From: BCD1 sp942492125
GTDB lineage: Bacteria > Bacteroidota > Bacteroidia > Chitinophagales > Saprospiraceae
Reading direction: 5' to 3'
DNA length: 64,000 nucleotides
Assembly: GCA_942492125.1 (NCBI GenBank)
Contig: CALODM010000045.1
Location: forward strand, 124,001 to 188,000
Under the pieces are notes generated by a model that was not told the DNA's origin, did not search any database, and worked only from the letters and a program-made list of their open reading frames with translations. Below, one piece after another: positions 25,020 to 34,004 of this stretch. The position numbers were made by a program, and so were the translations under genes. Each line of letters starts with the position of its first letter. Position 1 is the stretch's first letter.

Positions 25020-26303
25020 TTAGACCATCAAGGATTTCAACGCTTCCCGATCCGAAAGTATTTCTGCTTTCCCCGCTCTGGATAATCTTGAAAAGTTAAA
25101 AATGGACAGGGTCAGTTTCAAAAAAGCAGCATAATTCCAGGCGAGCCATCCGAAAAGGGGTAAGGTAAGCAGGTAGATAATAGCCATTGAGGTTTCGACA
25201 TAATTATTAACCCAGGAATATTGAAGCAGATAAAAAAGCGGGAATGTTACCAGACCTGCTATTGATTTAACGGTAGAGTCATAACCAATGTAAAGATTGG
25301 CTAACCTGGTAATCAATGCAGGGATTCCAAATGCCAGTAAATGATTAATGGTTCCGTAAAGAAAAACGGGCAGACCAAGTAGCAGGATTAACAATCGATA
25401 GCCTAATTTTCCTGTCCAGATTTTCTTTTTTTGCAGCCAGATGGCTTTGTCGCTGGTCTTTTTGTCTTCCAGTAGTTCAAAATAATGATCGGTTTTTTCC
25501 TTTAAAGCCTTGTGGGCCTCCTTATCCATAGCTCTAAGCAGGGGAACCCGGTTTTGAGTGTTGCCAAACAGCTGTTCCGGATCCCTGTATTCCGATCGAT
25601 CTATTGTTTCCAACTTTACCAAAAAATCATCCTCTTCCTCATCAATGGTGTCAGTCAGGAGTGACCTTAACCTTTCTTCCAGTAAATTGGTTAAGGACGT
25701 CCAGGTTTTGGCAGGGTCTTTTTCATAGTCTTCCTTGTAATCTTTTACCGGAATTGGCGCACCGACATTAAATATCAGCCGGCTGCCAAACTTATGTGGG
25801 TTCGAATAAGTAAGGCCGACAGGTAATATCGTAAGGCCAACTGACCAGTTATTGGCAGCTTCTGTACCCAGTGCAATTCTGGCAGTACCCGACTTCAGGG
25901 GGCGTAATCGCCTTTCCATATAACTGGAACCCTCCGGAGCAATATAGATTGAACCTCCTTTGGCCAGGTGTTCATAAGCTCGCTGAAAAGAATGGTCGTT
26001 GTCTACCTGCTTTTTCTTGGCATCTTCCTTGCGCATGATTGGAATGCAGTAAAGGCGGTTGAGCAGCCATCCTGCAATGGGATTGGCGAATAAACTGGAA
26101 TTGGCCAGAAAAAATAATCGTTTCCGTACCCGGGCAGCAACACCTACAGCATCGAGCAGGGTGTTTGGGTGATTACTGACCACAATGGTAGGATTGTCGA
26201 ATTTCAACCCTTCTTCATTGATAAAAACAGTGTCGGGGTAAAAGATTCGAAGAATGATCCTAATGATCAATTTTAGAAAATCATACAGGAGATTTAAAAA
26301 CAT
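25020..26303 (-). CDS. PlsC-like 1-acyl-glycerophosphate acyltransferase
   Basis: A 427-residue protein. The acyltransferase domain (about 30-200) has the catalytic His in VVSNHPNTLLD (HX5D spacing, a variant of the usual HX4D seen in this subfamily) and the glycerol-3-phosphate-binding APEGSSY element. An insertion with charged helices follows, then about four C-terminal membrane segments (LLILLLGLPVFLYG, YLLTLPLFGWLAWN). It acylates lysophosphatidate or a related glycerophosphate at the inner membrane for phospholipid synthesis; acyl donor and exact acceptor are not inferable. It is probably the first gene of the acyltransferase-small ORF-glycosyltransferase-sigma operon. Confidence 0.88.
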   Translation of the reverse strand: MFLNLLYDFLKLIIRIILRIFYPDTVFINEEGLKFDNPTIVVSNHPNTLLDAVGVAARVRKRLFFLANSSLFANPIAGWLLNRLYCIPIMRKEDAKKKQVDNDHSFQRAYEHLAKGGSIYIAPEGSSYMERRLRPLKSGTARIALGTEAANNWSVGLTILPVGLTYSNPHKFGSRLIFNVGAPIPVKDYKEDYEKDPAKTWTSLTNLLEERLRSLLTDTIDEEEDDFLVKLETIDRSEYRDPEQLFGNTQNRVPLLRAMDKEAHKALKEKTDHYFELLEDKKTSDKAIWLQKKKIWTGKLGYRLLILLLGLPVFLYGTINHLLAFGIPALITRLANLYIGYDSTVKSIAGLVTFPLFYLLQYSWVNNYVETSMAIIYLLTLPLFGWLAWNYAAFLKLTLSIFNFSRLSRAGKAEILSDREALKSLMV

Positions 26304-26506
26304 CTTTTTAATTTAATCAATTGGATTGGTGAATTTAATGAAAAGTCACGAACCTGCCTACTGACAGCAAGAAGGTAGGAGCGCCAATAATGATAAAAGA
26401 GGGATAATGCGAAGGTTTGTACCGACGAACCTGAGTAGTGGCGTTGATTAAGCCTGTAGTGCCACAGACCAGGATATTCCTTATTCTGTTCGGTAAAGTA
26501 GCGCAG

Positions 26507-27574
26507 TTATACCTTAAAGTTTTTAATGAACTCCCTCACCTGGTGATCAAATTGTTCTCCCTCATGATCATGAAACTGAACCTTTGTCGGCAGGGCAAAA
26601 ACGGGCAATTTACTGTCAAGGAGGAATTGTTTGTGCAGTTCAAGCCGCATAGCATCTTTTTCGGTGGTGATGATGATCTTTTTATCAGAATCCATATCCT
26701 CAAACCTGGACTTGAGATTGGCCATGTCAAATTTATCGAAGAGGTGATGATCTTCATATTCCAGCACCCTGACAGAATTCACTTTGCTGTTTAAATAATC
26801 CAGCAAATAGTCTGTACGGGCAATGGCGCTTATAAGCAATACATCCCAATCTGGTTGAAGGATGGCTTTATATTTTGGATTGAATATGTAATACGATGGA
26901 TCATAATCGTAATAAGAGAAGTACAATTGCTGATGAGCCAGAGGTTTGATGCTCTTGCGGAAGGATTCTTTTTGTTCTTCTGTTAGTTCCGGAGGACATT
27001 TGGAAACGATGATGATGTCGGCCCGCTGGTATGCCGACCGCCATTCGCGTAAGCGGCCTGACGGCAACAGGAAATCATTGGTAAAAGGATGATTGAATTC
27101 TGTCAGTAAAATGTTTAGCCCGGGTTGCACTGACCGGTGCTGGAAAGCATCGTCCAGTAAAACGAGGTTGATGTCGGGCCGGCTCATGAGTATTTTGGGG
27201 ATTGCAAATGCCCGGTTCTCAGAGACCACCGTCATGACCTCAGGGAACTTGCGTTTGAATTGCAGCGGCTCATCTCCTCCCTGTTCGGCAGTCATGGATG
27301 GGTGTAATTCAATATATCCCCTGGTTTTTCTTTTGTAACCACGGCTTAGGGTTGCAATATTCAGGTAGTCCTGCAAAAGCCGGATGAGGTATTCGATATG
27401 TGGTGTTTTTCCTGCCCCGCCCACAGAGAGGTTCCCGACAGATATGACTGGGAGGTTGAAATCAATGCCCTTTAATAAACCCTGGCGATAGAAAAAATCC
27501 CGCAGGCTTATCCCCAGGCCGTAAAGTAAGGAAAAAGGAGCGAGTAATATTTTGGCAAGTATGCTTTGAATCAT
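26507..27574 (-). CDS. lpxK: tetraacyldisaccharide 4'-kinase
   Basis: A 355-residue inner-membrane-associated kinase that adds the 4'-phosphate to the lipid A precursor. The N-terminal membrane-binding segment (about 8-30) is followed by the LpxK Walker A GNLSVGGAGKTP (residues 47-58). LSRGYKR, then LVLLDDAFQHR with the Walker B-like Asp pair, and a late ITTEKDAMRL are all typical of the family. Length is standard. It lies alone in the window, about 200 bases downstream of a non-coding stretch and divergent from the RidA gene, with repeat sequence between them. Confidence 0.97.
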   Translation of the reverse strand: MIQSILAKILLAPFSLLYGLGISLRDFFYRQGLLKGIDFNLPVISVGNLSVGGAGKTPHIEYLIRLLQDYLNIATLSRGYKRKTRGYIELHPSMTAEQGGDEPLQFKRKFPEVMTVVSENRAFAIPKILMSRPDINLVLLDDAFQHRSVQPGLNILLTEFNHPFTNDFLLPSGRLREWRSAYQRADIIIVSKCPPELTEEQKESFRKSIKPLAHQQLYFSYYDYDPSYYIFNPKYKAILQPDWDVLLISAIARTDYLLDYLNSKVNSVRVLEYEDHHLFDKFDMANLKSRFEDMDSDKKIIITTEKDAMRLELHKQFLLDSKLPVFALPTKVQFHDHEGEQFDHQVREFIKNFKV

Positions 27575-27579
27575 TTTCC

Positions 27580-27610
27580 GGTTATAAGTTGCTGGTTACA
27601 AGTTGCTGGC
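27580..27610. repeat. short copy of the TGCTGGTTAC repeat family
   Basis: Two imperfect units (AAGTTGCTGGTTAC and CAAGTTGCTGGC) sit immediately upstream of lpxK. The same words form the larger hairpin repeats around the ssb genes at 61608-61694 and 62056-62160. Confidence 0.4.
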
Positions 27611-27756
27611 TTGGTGCAGTTTTGGTGTTATGCTGAGTTTTGATTACTGCCAGTTACTGATACCCTGAGTGAATATATACTGTGTTTCGACCTTTCATTG
27701 GTTCATATCAATTATCATACCGAAGCTATTTTTCGGTTCTTCGATTAATTTTACGG

Positions 27757-27764
27757 TAAATTTG
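27757..27764 (+). promoter_or_regulatory. TAnnTTTG promoter element of the RidA gene
   Basis: TAAATTTG is an exact match to the -7 consensus, 29 bases before the ATG at 27794. The expected TTTG at -33 is only weakly matched. Confidence 0.4.
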
Positions 27765-27793
27765 TCATTAAAATAAGATTAAAAAAACCAATT

Positions 27794-28213
27794 ATGTCAG
27801 AAAATAAGAAAATTGATGCGTCAAATGCACCGAAGCCGGTAGGGCTTTATCCGCATGCCAGGAAGGTAGGAAATTTGCTGTTTTTATCAGGAATTGGCCC
27901 CCGAAGGCCGGAAACGGATGAAATACCAGGGCTTAAACGAAGCGCTGGAGGTAATTTTATGGCATTTGACTTTGAAGCCCAATGCCACTCTGTTTTTCAA
28001 AATGTAAAAGCGGTATTGGAAGCCAGTGGTGCCAAATGGGAGGACCTGGTGGATGTAACGGTATTCCTTACCGATATGCAGCGCGACTTCCATACCTACA
28101 ATAGGGTTTATGCAGAATACTTCAAAGACAATCAACCCTGTCGGACCACTGTGGGTATTGATGCTTTGCCGACCCCCATTGCGATTGAATTGAAATGTAT
28201 TGCGGTGGTTTAA
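27794..28213 (+). CDS. RidA family imine/enamine deaminase
   Basis: A 139-residue RidA/YjgF/YER057c/UK114 protein. The conserved elements are the N-terminal HARKVGNLLFLSGIGPR, the DLVDVTVFLTDMQRDF segment and CRTTVGIDALP with the active-site Arg, followed by the IELKCIAVV end. Members hydrolyse reactive imines and enamines to ketones; the HARKVG/SGIGPR form is also seen in 2-aminomuconate deaminases of tryptophan (kynurenine) degradation. No kynurenine genes are nearby, so a general RidA role is as likely. It is a single gene with a TAAATTTG promoter element upstream. Confidence 0.88.
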   Translation: MSENKKIDASNAPKPVGLYPHARKVGNLLFLSGIGPRRPETDEIPGLKRSAGGNFMAFDFEAQCHSVFQNVKAVLEASGAKWEDLVDVTVFLTDMQRDFHTYNRVYAEYFKDNQPCRTTVGIDALPTPIAIELKCIAVV

Positions 28214-28379
28214 GATCATTGAGCCTCCCGGTGTCTGCAGACAGTCTTGTAAGAGGTTAGTCAGCTGAAACCAGGACGAGAAAATAAAGCTGGTGGGAAA
28301 AAGACAAACCGGCTCACCGATCGAATCACGTTGTTCATCGCCTCTCTGCCTTAGTTTACAGGCAGGCTCAGCGATCCGT

Positions 28380-28766
28380 TTAATTCAATTTAAACGGAGC
28401 AATAAGGCGGAATTCAGGAATGATGACGGAAAATTTTTCGTTGGTCTCCTGACTTATCATGAGAAAGCTGCCATCCATTTTGCCGATAGGTGTGGTAATG
28501 GGGCACCAGGATTCGTATTCATGACTGCCTTCAGGAGGGATGACGGGTTGTTCACCAATAACCCCTTCCCCTTCAACTTCGCGAATAAATCCGGCAGAAT
28601 CAAATATGTGCCATTTCCGTCTCAGTAGTTGCACGGTGTCATCCCGGAAGTTGAAAATGCGCACACGATAGCTGAAGACAAACCGTTTTTTTGCCGGACG
28701 GGAATAGTCCCGCTGGTAAAAGGCTTCCACGCTTACTTCAATGCCATCTGTGATTAAGGTATTCAT
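28380..28766 (-). CDS. apaG: ApaG family protein
   Basis: A start at the ATG at 28766 gives 128 residues, the family size; the frame extends 11 codons upstream without benefit. The sequence is a single fibronectin-like ApaG domain (GIEVSVEAFYQRDYSRPAKK, FSYRVRIFNF, REVEGEGVIGEQPVIPPEGS, YESWCPITTPIGKMDGSFLM). ApaG is linked to Co2+/Mg2+ phenotypes in enterobacteria, and the related ApaG domain of F-box proteins is a protein-binding fold; its biochemical function is not settled. It lies just downstream of gmk (46 bases) on the same strand. Confidence 0.93.
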   Translation of the reverse strand: MNTLITDGIEVSVEAFYQRDYSRPAKKRFVFSYRVRIFNFRDDTVQLLRRKWHIFDSAGFIREVEGEGVIGEQPVIPPEGSHEYESWCPITTPIGKMDGSFLMISQETNEKFSVIIPEFRLIAPFKLN

Positions 28767-28811
28767 TGTAATAATTTCCTTCAATTTTTTACTAAACAAT
28801 CATAAGTGCTC

Positions 28812-29378
28812 TTAGTTCTTTCCAATAAAATCGAAAATCATTTTTTCTGCGGTTTCAAGTGTTTGTTCCAGGTTGTCGTTAATCAAAACAGCATCGAATT
28901 TTTTCTCAAAGTCTAATTCGAGTGCTGCTTTCTCGATACGTTTTTTAAGACTTTCGGGAGATTCCGTTTGTCTGCCTTTTAGTCTTTCGAACAGGGTTTC
29001 CCTGCTTGGGGGTTTTACAAAAATAGCCATCGATTCTTTGGGGTAGGTTTTTTTTATGCTCAAAGCTCCCTGAACATCTATGTCAAAGATAATGTTTTTT
29101 TGCTCTGCCCATAAGCGTTCTACCTCACTTTTGAGTGTTCCGTAAAATTGATCGTGATACACCTCCTCCCATTCTACGAAGGCATCTTCTTCCACCTTTT
29201 GTCTGAATTCCCCTGGTGTCATGAAATAATAAGATTCCCCATCAATTTCATTGGGACGCCGGTCTCGCGTAGTTGCTGATACGGAGAAGGCCAGTGAATC
29301 AATTTTGTTGAGCAGATATTTGACGATAGTTGTTTTCCCTGCCCCGGAAGGTGCTGTAAAAATGATCAGTTTATTCAT
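28812..29378 (-). CDS. gmk: guanylate kinase
   Basis: 188 residues from the ATG at 29378; the preceding GTG would add one residue. It phosphorylates GMP to GDP with ATP. P-loop at residues 9-16 (APSGAGKT), the GMP-binding SATTRDRRPNEIDGESYYF segment, IIFDIDVQGAL, and the lid AIFVKPPSRETLFERLKGR. It forms a cluster with yicC upstream, the common arrangement yicC-gmk in many bacteria, and with apaG downstream. Confidence 0.97.
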   Translation of the reverse strand: MNKLIIFTAPSGAGKTTIVKYLLNKIDSLAFSVSATTRDRRPNEIDGESYYFMTPGEFRQKVEEDAFVEWEEVYHDQFYGTLKSEVERLWAEQKNIIFDIDVQGALSIKKTYPKESMAIFVKPPSRETLFERLKGRQTESPESLKKRIEKAALELDFEKKFDAVLINDNLEQTLETAEKMIFDFIGKN

Positions 29379-29431
29379 CACTGTAATGCTAAAGTCCTAA
29401 ATAAAAGCGCTTGCCAAATTCCTCAATTTGT

Positions 29432-30307
29432 TTAAACCGCATTAGCTACCTGTTCTTTAATTTTTTCCAGTTCATCTTTCATGCTCACTACGTAGCGTTG
29501 AATGTCTGAAGAGTATGCTTTGGCCCCCAGAGTATTGATCTCTCTTCCCATTTCCTGGCTGATGAAGCTCAGTTTCCGGCCTTTGGAGACATTCTTTTTT
29601 TCCAGTTCTTCCAGGAAGTATTTGCAGTGTTGGGCCAGGCGAACCTTTTCTTCCGAAATATCTATTTTTTCGATGTAGAAAATGACTTCCTGTTCAAAAC
29701 GGTTTTCATCCACATTTTCTTTGCCAAAGAAATCATCCAGGTTTTGCCGAAGTCGTTTGCGGATTCTTTCAATACGCTCCTTTTCAAACGGATCCACTTT
29801 CTCCAGCAAGTTTATGATGGTTTGTGTTCTTAACTTGAGATCTTGTTCCAGAACACCTCCTTCCGTCAGCCGGAATTGCATGAATTTGTTTAAGGCTTCA
29901 TCAAGAATGTTCAATACAAATTTCCATTCTTCTTCATCAATATTCTTGGAGTCTGTAGCTACCACGTTAGGCAAGCGTAAAATGGCTGCCGTTAATTCCT
30001 CTCTCGGGGCACCCAACTCTTCAGTTAGCGCATGGAGTTCTTCAAAATATTTGCGGAACAAGGCTTTGTTCAGGCCATATTCCTCGTCTCCCTGGAGCGA
30101 AGAAGTTTCTATCAAAACATCGATCTTACCTCTGATGGTTTTTTCCGTAACAATACGTCTGATCTCGTGTTCCTTCTCCTTGTAATTTTGAGGGAACTTC
30201 AGGCGGAGATCAGAGTATTTACTGTTAAGCGAACGAACCTCAATATTGATCGTTTTGTCGCGAAAAGTTTGAGTCTCCCGGCCGTAACCGGTCATTGAAA
30301 ATAGCAT
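29432..30307 (-). CDS. yicC: YicC family endoribonuclease-like protein
   Basis: A 291-residue protein with the YicC N-terminal domain (MLFSMTGYGRETQTF, INIEVRSLNSKYSDLRLKFP) and the DUF1732 C-terminal end (KGRKLSFISQEMGREINTLG...VSMKDELEKIKEQVANA). YicC-type proteins are metal-dependent endoribonucleases in E. coli, affecting sRNA stability; activity here is inferred from homology only. It lies 53 bases upstream of gmk on the same strand and probably shares its transcript. Confidence 0.95.
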   Translation of the reverse strand: MLFSMTGYGRETQTFRDKTINIEVRSLNSKYSDLRLKFPQNYKEKEHEIRRIVTEKTIRGKIDVLIETSSLQGDEEYGLNKALFRKYFEELHALTEELGAPREELTAAILRLPNVVATDSKNIDEEEWKFVLNILDEALNKFMQFRLTEGGVLEQDLKLRTQTIINLLEKVDPFEKERIERIRKRLRQNLDDFFGKENVDENRFEQEVIFYIEKIDISEEKVRLAQHCKYFLEELEKKNVSKGRKLSFISQEMGREINTLGAKAYSSDIQRYVVSMKDELEKIKEQVANAV

Positions 30308-30489
30308 ATATCGATAAATTATTGTCTTTAGAATCCGTAAAGATAACCTTTCTATTTTGGCAAGGAAGTTAATTGGCCAAAGATTGATTAAATGAAGGTG
30401 ATTCGGGTTCCAGTCCTGAGGCCTCAGTACCAGTTTTCAGTTAGGGGATAAATATTCAGTTTTTGCCGGGCTCTGCTATGATTTTCAGG

Positions 30490-31683
30490 TCAGTAACTAT
30501 ACTTCACCCTTAGAAATACAGCCTGCAAAGAGCTGCCGTATTTTTCTGTTTTATCAAAAACAACCTGTCCTACCAAATCAAGGTCCCAGTTTTCTTTGAT
30601 GGAATAAGTTACCACGGGATTCAGGAATAACGCTTGAGATTCCACTGGGCTGTAAATCACAGCCAGCCCGCCGTTGAGTAGTGGGGTGAAAGGGTAATTG
30701 GCTTGCCCGAAAAATGCCCATTTATAAGGATATAGATTTTTGGCTGACAGTTCAAAGGAAAAAAGAGTAGAGGCATCTCCTTTGGAAAATCCCATGCTGT
30801 TGAATAAGGCTCCACCGTTTAAGTACAGGGAATTGGCAAAGGAATAATCCACCCCGACCGTAGCTGCAAAAGCATCGGCTTCATCGTTGTCATTAACTGG
30901 GGTGAACCAACTGATCTCCCCTTTTAATCCGGCATTTTTAAGGTTGCCGGCCCATCCTGCACCCAAAACGATATCATCTTTCATATACCCTCCCAGCAGC
31001 TGGAAATCATAATTCCATTTGTTGAATTTCCACATGCCGGCAATGACGGCTTCGTTTAGATTATCTGCAGCTTTGGCTGCGATTTCAACACTGGAGGAAA
31101 TGCCTGTGTAGTATTTTACACGCACCGCATCACTTCCCGGCCGTTCTTCGTAATCAAAGTCCGTAAAAGCAAAAGCATTGAAAATGTCATTGGGATTCCA
31201 GACCGTATTGATTCCCCAGTTGACTCGCTGGCGCCCCAGGCGAATCTCCCAGTTGCCGGAAGAGTATTCCAAATACAAACGATCCAGTACACTGTGCCAA
31301 ACTACAGACGGCTTGTCGATCGGTAAAATCGAAAGATCCAGAAAATCATTGGAAGCATCATCTGTTACTTTCCCATAGTCAGGATTTGATCTGACGAAGT
31401 CACCAAGAAATAAACGGTTACGCCAGCCTGCCTTGAGGGTGAATTTGTCATTGAGGTACCAGTTTATGTTCAAGCGGTGGTGCAGGAGTTCGTCGAGGAA
31501 TACGGTATCCACGAAGCTTCCCTGCTGCCAATCCGGGTAGGAATCATTGAAAAAAATGACGGTCTGCATGTTTTTCACATACCCGCTTAAAACGAGATTT
31601 TCGTTCTGGGCATTAGATGGTGAAGTCATCAATGTCATAATGGCCAGCAGAGCCACACCTGTTTTTAATATTTTGCGGACCAT
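30490..31683 (-). CDS. outer-membrane beta-barrel protein of the transporter operon
   Basis: A 397-residue exported protein, signal peptide to about Ala24 (MTLMTSPSNA), rich in amphipathic strands and aromatic girdles (LNDKFTLKAGWRNRLFLGDF, IRLGRQRVNWGINTVWNPND, terminal LRVKYSY). The RLGRQRVNWG motif resembles DUF1302/alginate-export-like porins, in which an outer-membrane barrel accompanies lipid exporters. It is the last gene of a five-gene operon with an ABC ATPase, two FtsX-type permeases and a LolA-like protein, so it is the likely outer-membrane component. Assignment to a named family is tentative. Confidence 0.8.
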   Translation of the reverse strand: MVRKILKTGVALLAIMTLMTSPSNAQNENLVLSGYVKNMQTVIFFNDSYPDWQQGSFVDTVFLDELLHHRLNINWYLNDKFTLKAGWRNRLFLGDFVRSNPDYGKVTDDASNDFLDLSILPIDKPSVVWHSVLDRLYLEYSSGNWEIRLGRQRVNWGINTVWNPNDIFNAFAFTDFDYEERPGSDAVRVKYYTGISSSVEIAAKAADNLNEAVIAGMWKFNKWNYDFQLLGGYMKDDIVLGAGWAGNLKNAGLKGEISWFTPVNDNDEADAFAATVGVDYSFANSLYLNGGALFNSMGFSKGDASTLFSFELSAKNLYPYKWAFFGQANYPFTPLLNGGLAVIYSPVESQALFLNPVVTYSIKENWDLDLVGQVVFDKTEKYGSSLQAVFLRVKYSY

Positions 31684-31713
31684 GGTGTAAATCTTTTTGA
31701 GTGGGCAATGTCC

Positions 31714-32397
31714 TTATTTAGTCACATCGGAAACGATCATCCCGTCTTCGAGGGTGATGACGCGTTTCGCTCTGTCGATCACTCTTTGGTCATGAGTGGA
31801 AAATACAAAAGTCATATTTTCCTCCTCGTTGAGCCGGGCCATGATATCAAGCAGATTTGTGGTAGAGGCAGAGTCCAGATTTGCCGTGGGCTCATCAGCC
31901 AGAACAAAGGATGGCCTGGAGGCCAAAGCTCTGGCCACCGCTACCCGCTGCTGTTGCCCGCCAGATAATTTGGCCGGACGACGGTCCGTTTCTTTGACCA
32001 GGCCAACAGCCTCCAACAACTCGGCAGTGCGTTCATTCCGTTCCTGCTGGGACCTTTTCTGTAGCAACATGATAAATTCCACGTTTTCCCTGGCCGTCAG
32101 CACCGGAATCAGATTATAAGCCTGGAAAACAAACCCGATCTTGTCCCGGCGGAAATCTATCAACTGATTATCATTGAGCTTGGAGATGTCCTGGCCGCCT
32201 ACGAAAACGCTTCCGTTGGTAGGACGATCCAGGCCGCCAATGATATTCAAAAGAGTCGTTTTCCCGGAGCCGGAAGGCCCTACAATTGCTGTGAATTCTC
32301 CGGCGTTTATATCCATGGAAACGCCACGCAATGCGTTGACCGGAATAGTCTTGGGATTGTATATTTTTTCGAGATTTTTAGTTTCTATGACTTTCAT
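31714..32397 (-). CDS. LolD/MacB-type ABC transporter ATPase
   Basis: A 227-residue ATPase with Walker A GPSGSGKTTLLN, Q-loop (IGFVFQAYNLIPVLTARENV), signature LSGGQQQRVAVARAL and Walker B FVLADEPTANLD, then the H-loop STHD. The length and the LIPVLTARENVEF sequence belong to the MacB/LolD/FtsE group that pairs with FtsX-type permeases to drive mechanotransmission rather than membrane transport. The two permeases are encoded immediately upstream (32452 and 34005). Confidence 0.95.
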   Translation of the reverse strand: MKVIETKNLEKIYNPKTIPVNALRGVSMDINAGEFTAIVGPSGSGKTTLLNIIGGLDRPTNGSVFVGGQDISKLNDNQLIDFRRDKIGFVFQAYNLIPVLTARENVEFIMLLQKRSQQERNERTAELLEAVGLVKETDRRPAKLSGGQQQRVAVARALASRPSFVLADEPTANLDSASTTNLLDIMARLNEEENMTFVFSTHDQRVIDRAKRVITLEDGMIVSDVTK

Positions 32398-32451
32398 CTG
32401 TATTGAAATTTGTTGATTTTTTCCTTGCGTTTTTATTCACTACTCATCACG

Positions 32452-33669
32452 CTATATCTTCCTGATGGCTTCAACAGGCCTGAGCCGTATGGCCTTAAGG
32501 GCCGGATAAATCGAAGCGATAATGGCTGTAATCGCCACCGCTACCGCCAGGTTGACGTAAATACTGGGTTCCACGGTAGGATAAATGAAGGTCGACATCC
32601 CAAATTGTTTCATGCCTTCACTGGAGAAAACAGAGAGGTTGATCCCGGTTTTACTGAAATAACTGGTAGTCAGGTACCCTATGCCCAACCCGATGGGAGC
32701 TGCGATCAAAGCCAACAGGAGCGTCTCCAGTACGATCATTAGGAAAACCTTGCCTTTATTCATACCAACGGACATGAGCATACCCAACTCCCTGACCCGC
32801 TCCAGTACCGTCATCAGCATGGTATTGACGATCCCAAAGATCAGTGCCAACATAAAAATGAACATATAAATCTTGGCTGCATTTCCGATCTGTGATTGAA
32901 ACAACTCCAGTTCCGGGGATATCTCCTTGTAGGTTTGTACCAACTGATCCGGCATTGCCTGCTGCAGCATCACTTGGGTCGTATCCAGTAAGGAAAGACT
33001 TTCCACCCGAATGGCTAATTCATGTCCGATATTCTCTTTTCCGAGTATTCTGTTGAGGTCCCCGAAACGTACAAAGACAATGGTTTCATCGTACATATTA
33101 TTACCAGACTCAAAAATACCGGCAACCCGGAATGCGCCGGCAGTGATTTCTCCCTCAAGGGTCTGCATGGTGAGCACGACCTTGGATCTCATCTTGAGAT
33201 TCAGTTTTTGGGCAATGACCTTACTGACCAGAACGGGGTTTTTACCCTGGTCGTTGAGGTATTCACCCTCAGTTATTTTTTCGCTGATCCCGGTTACCTT
33301 TTTTTCCAGGTCAGGTATGATGCCCGCAACCCTGATCCCCCGCGTACTTTTACCGGAGGCAATCATCGCATTGGTCAGTGACCTGGCGGAAACAGCCGAA
33401 ACGCCTTCGGTGGAGGCTGCTTTTTCGATAAGCTGGTCAATATCCTCCAGGTAATATCTGGATTCTTTTTCTTTAATAAATTCCGGATGGTGAATCTGGA
33501 TGTGTGAAATTTCGTTGTCAATCGCACTTTCCACATAACTGTCCATCATTCCCGCAGCCACACTGGCCAGGAAAATAACAGACCAAACGCCCACTATTAT
33601 GGCACCGATTACCACAAAACTCCTCGTAGGGTTTCGCCAGATATTGCGCCAGGAGATTTTAAATAACAT
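32452..33669 (-). CDS. FtsX/LolE-type ABC permease (second)
   Basis: A 405-residue protein: N-terminal membrane helix (about 17-40) after SWRNIWRNPTRS, a large periplasmic MacB-like domain (about 45-265, ISHIQIHHPEFIKEKESRYY), and three C-terminal helices (FIFMLALIFGIVNTMLMTVLE, then LETLLLALIAAPIGLGIGY) typical of FtsX. The final AIRLRPVEAIRKI is the conserved coupling end. It resembles the other permease (34005) in plan and likely forms a heterodimer with it. The ATG at 33669 follows a 335-base GC-rich spacer. Confidence 0.93.
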   Translation of the reverse strand: MLFKISWRNIWRNPTRSFVVIGAIIVGVWSVIFLASVAAGMMDSYVESAIDNEISHIQIHHPEFIKEKESRYYLEDIDQLIEKAASTEGVSAVSARSLTNAMIASGKSTRGIRVAGIIPDLEKKVTGISEKITEGEYLNDQGKNPVLVSKVIAQKLNLKMRSKVVLTMQTLEGEITAGAFRVAGIFESGNNMYDETIVFVRFGDLNRILGKENIGHELAIRVESLSLLDTTQVMLQQAMPDQLVQTYKEISPELELFQSQIGNAAKIYMFIFMLALIFGIVNTMLMTVLERVRELGMLMSVGMNKGKVFLMIVLETLLLALIAAPIGLGIGYLTTSYFSKTGINLSVFSSEGMKQFGMSTFIYPTVEPSIYVNLAVAVAITAIIASIYPALKAIRLRPVEAIRKI

Positions 33670-34004
33670 CTTGTTTTATTTTCGTTATTAACGTTTTATA
33701 GGCATTCCCTTTGGCTGGCTGTCGCCCGCCGGCAGGGCCGCTGAGATACGGGGTTCACTGTCGTTCACTTGTCCCGCCGAAGAAGACCCATCGGGTCGGG
33801 AGCCTGCGCCCCTCCGGGTCTTGTCCTGTGCTGTACACCGCCCCTGCTCATCGCTGTGCTGAAAATATTCATTTTTCAAAACTCTTCTTTTGGTTATGTG
33901 CAAAGTGTAACCTTTTATTCTTTTGCTTCCCGATACTTCGTTTACAGGAAACTGTCCGTGGCAAAACTTGCAGGGAGGTTGCGATGCCTCCTTTTTTCTA
34001 TTCC
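33670..34004. other. GC-rich spacer between the permease genes
   Basis: A 335-base gap inside an otherwise compact operon. Its middle (about 33715-33860) is much richer in G and C than its neighbours and holds several nested inverted words such as GACCCATCGGGTC. A 71-codon minus-strand frame (33688-33903) has no family resemblance. It may be a dispersed repeat or small inserted element. Confidence 0.45.

Noticed and set aside
33688..33903. A 71-codon frame in the permease spacer
   Set aside because: Lies wholly in the GC-rich segment, has low-complexity basic composition and no family resemblance; treated as spacer or repeat.
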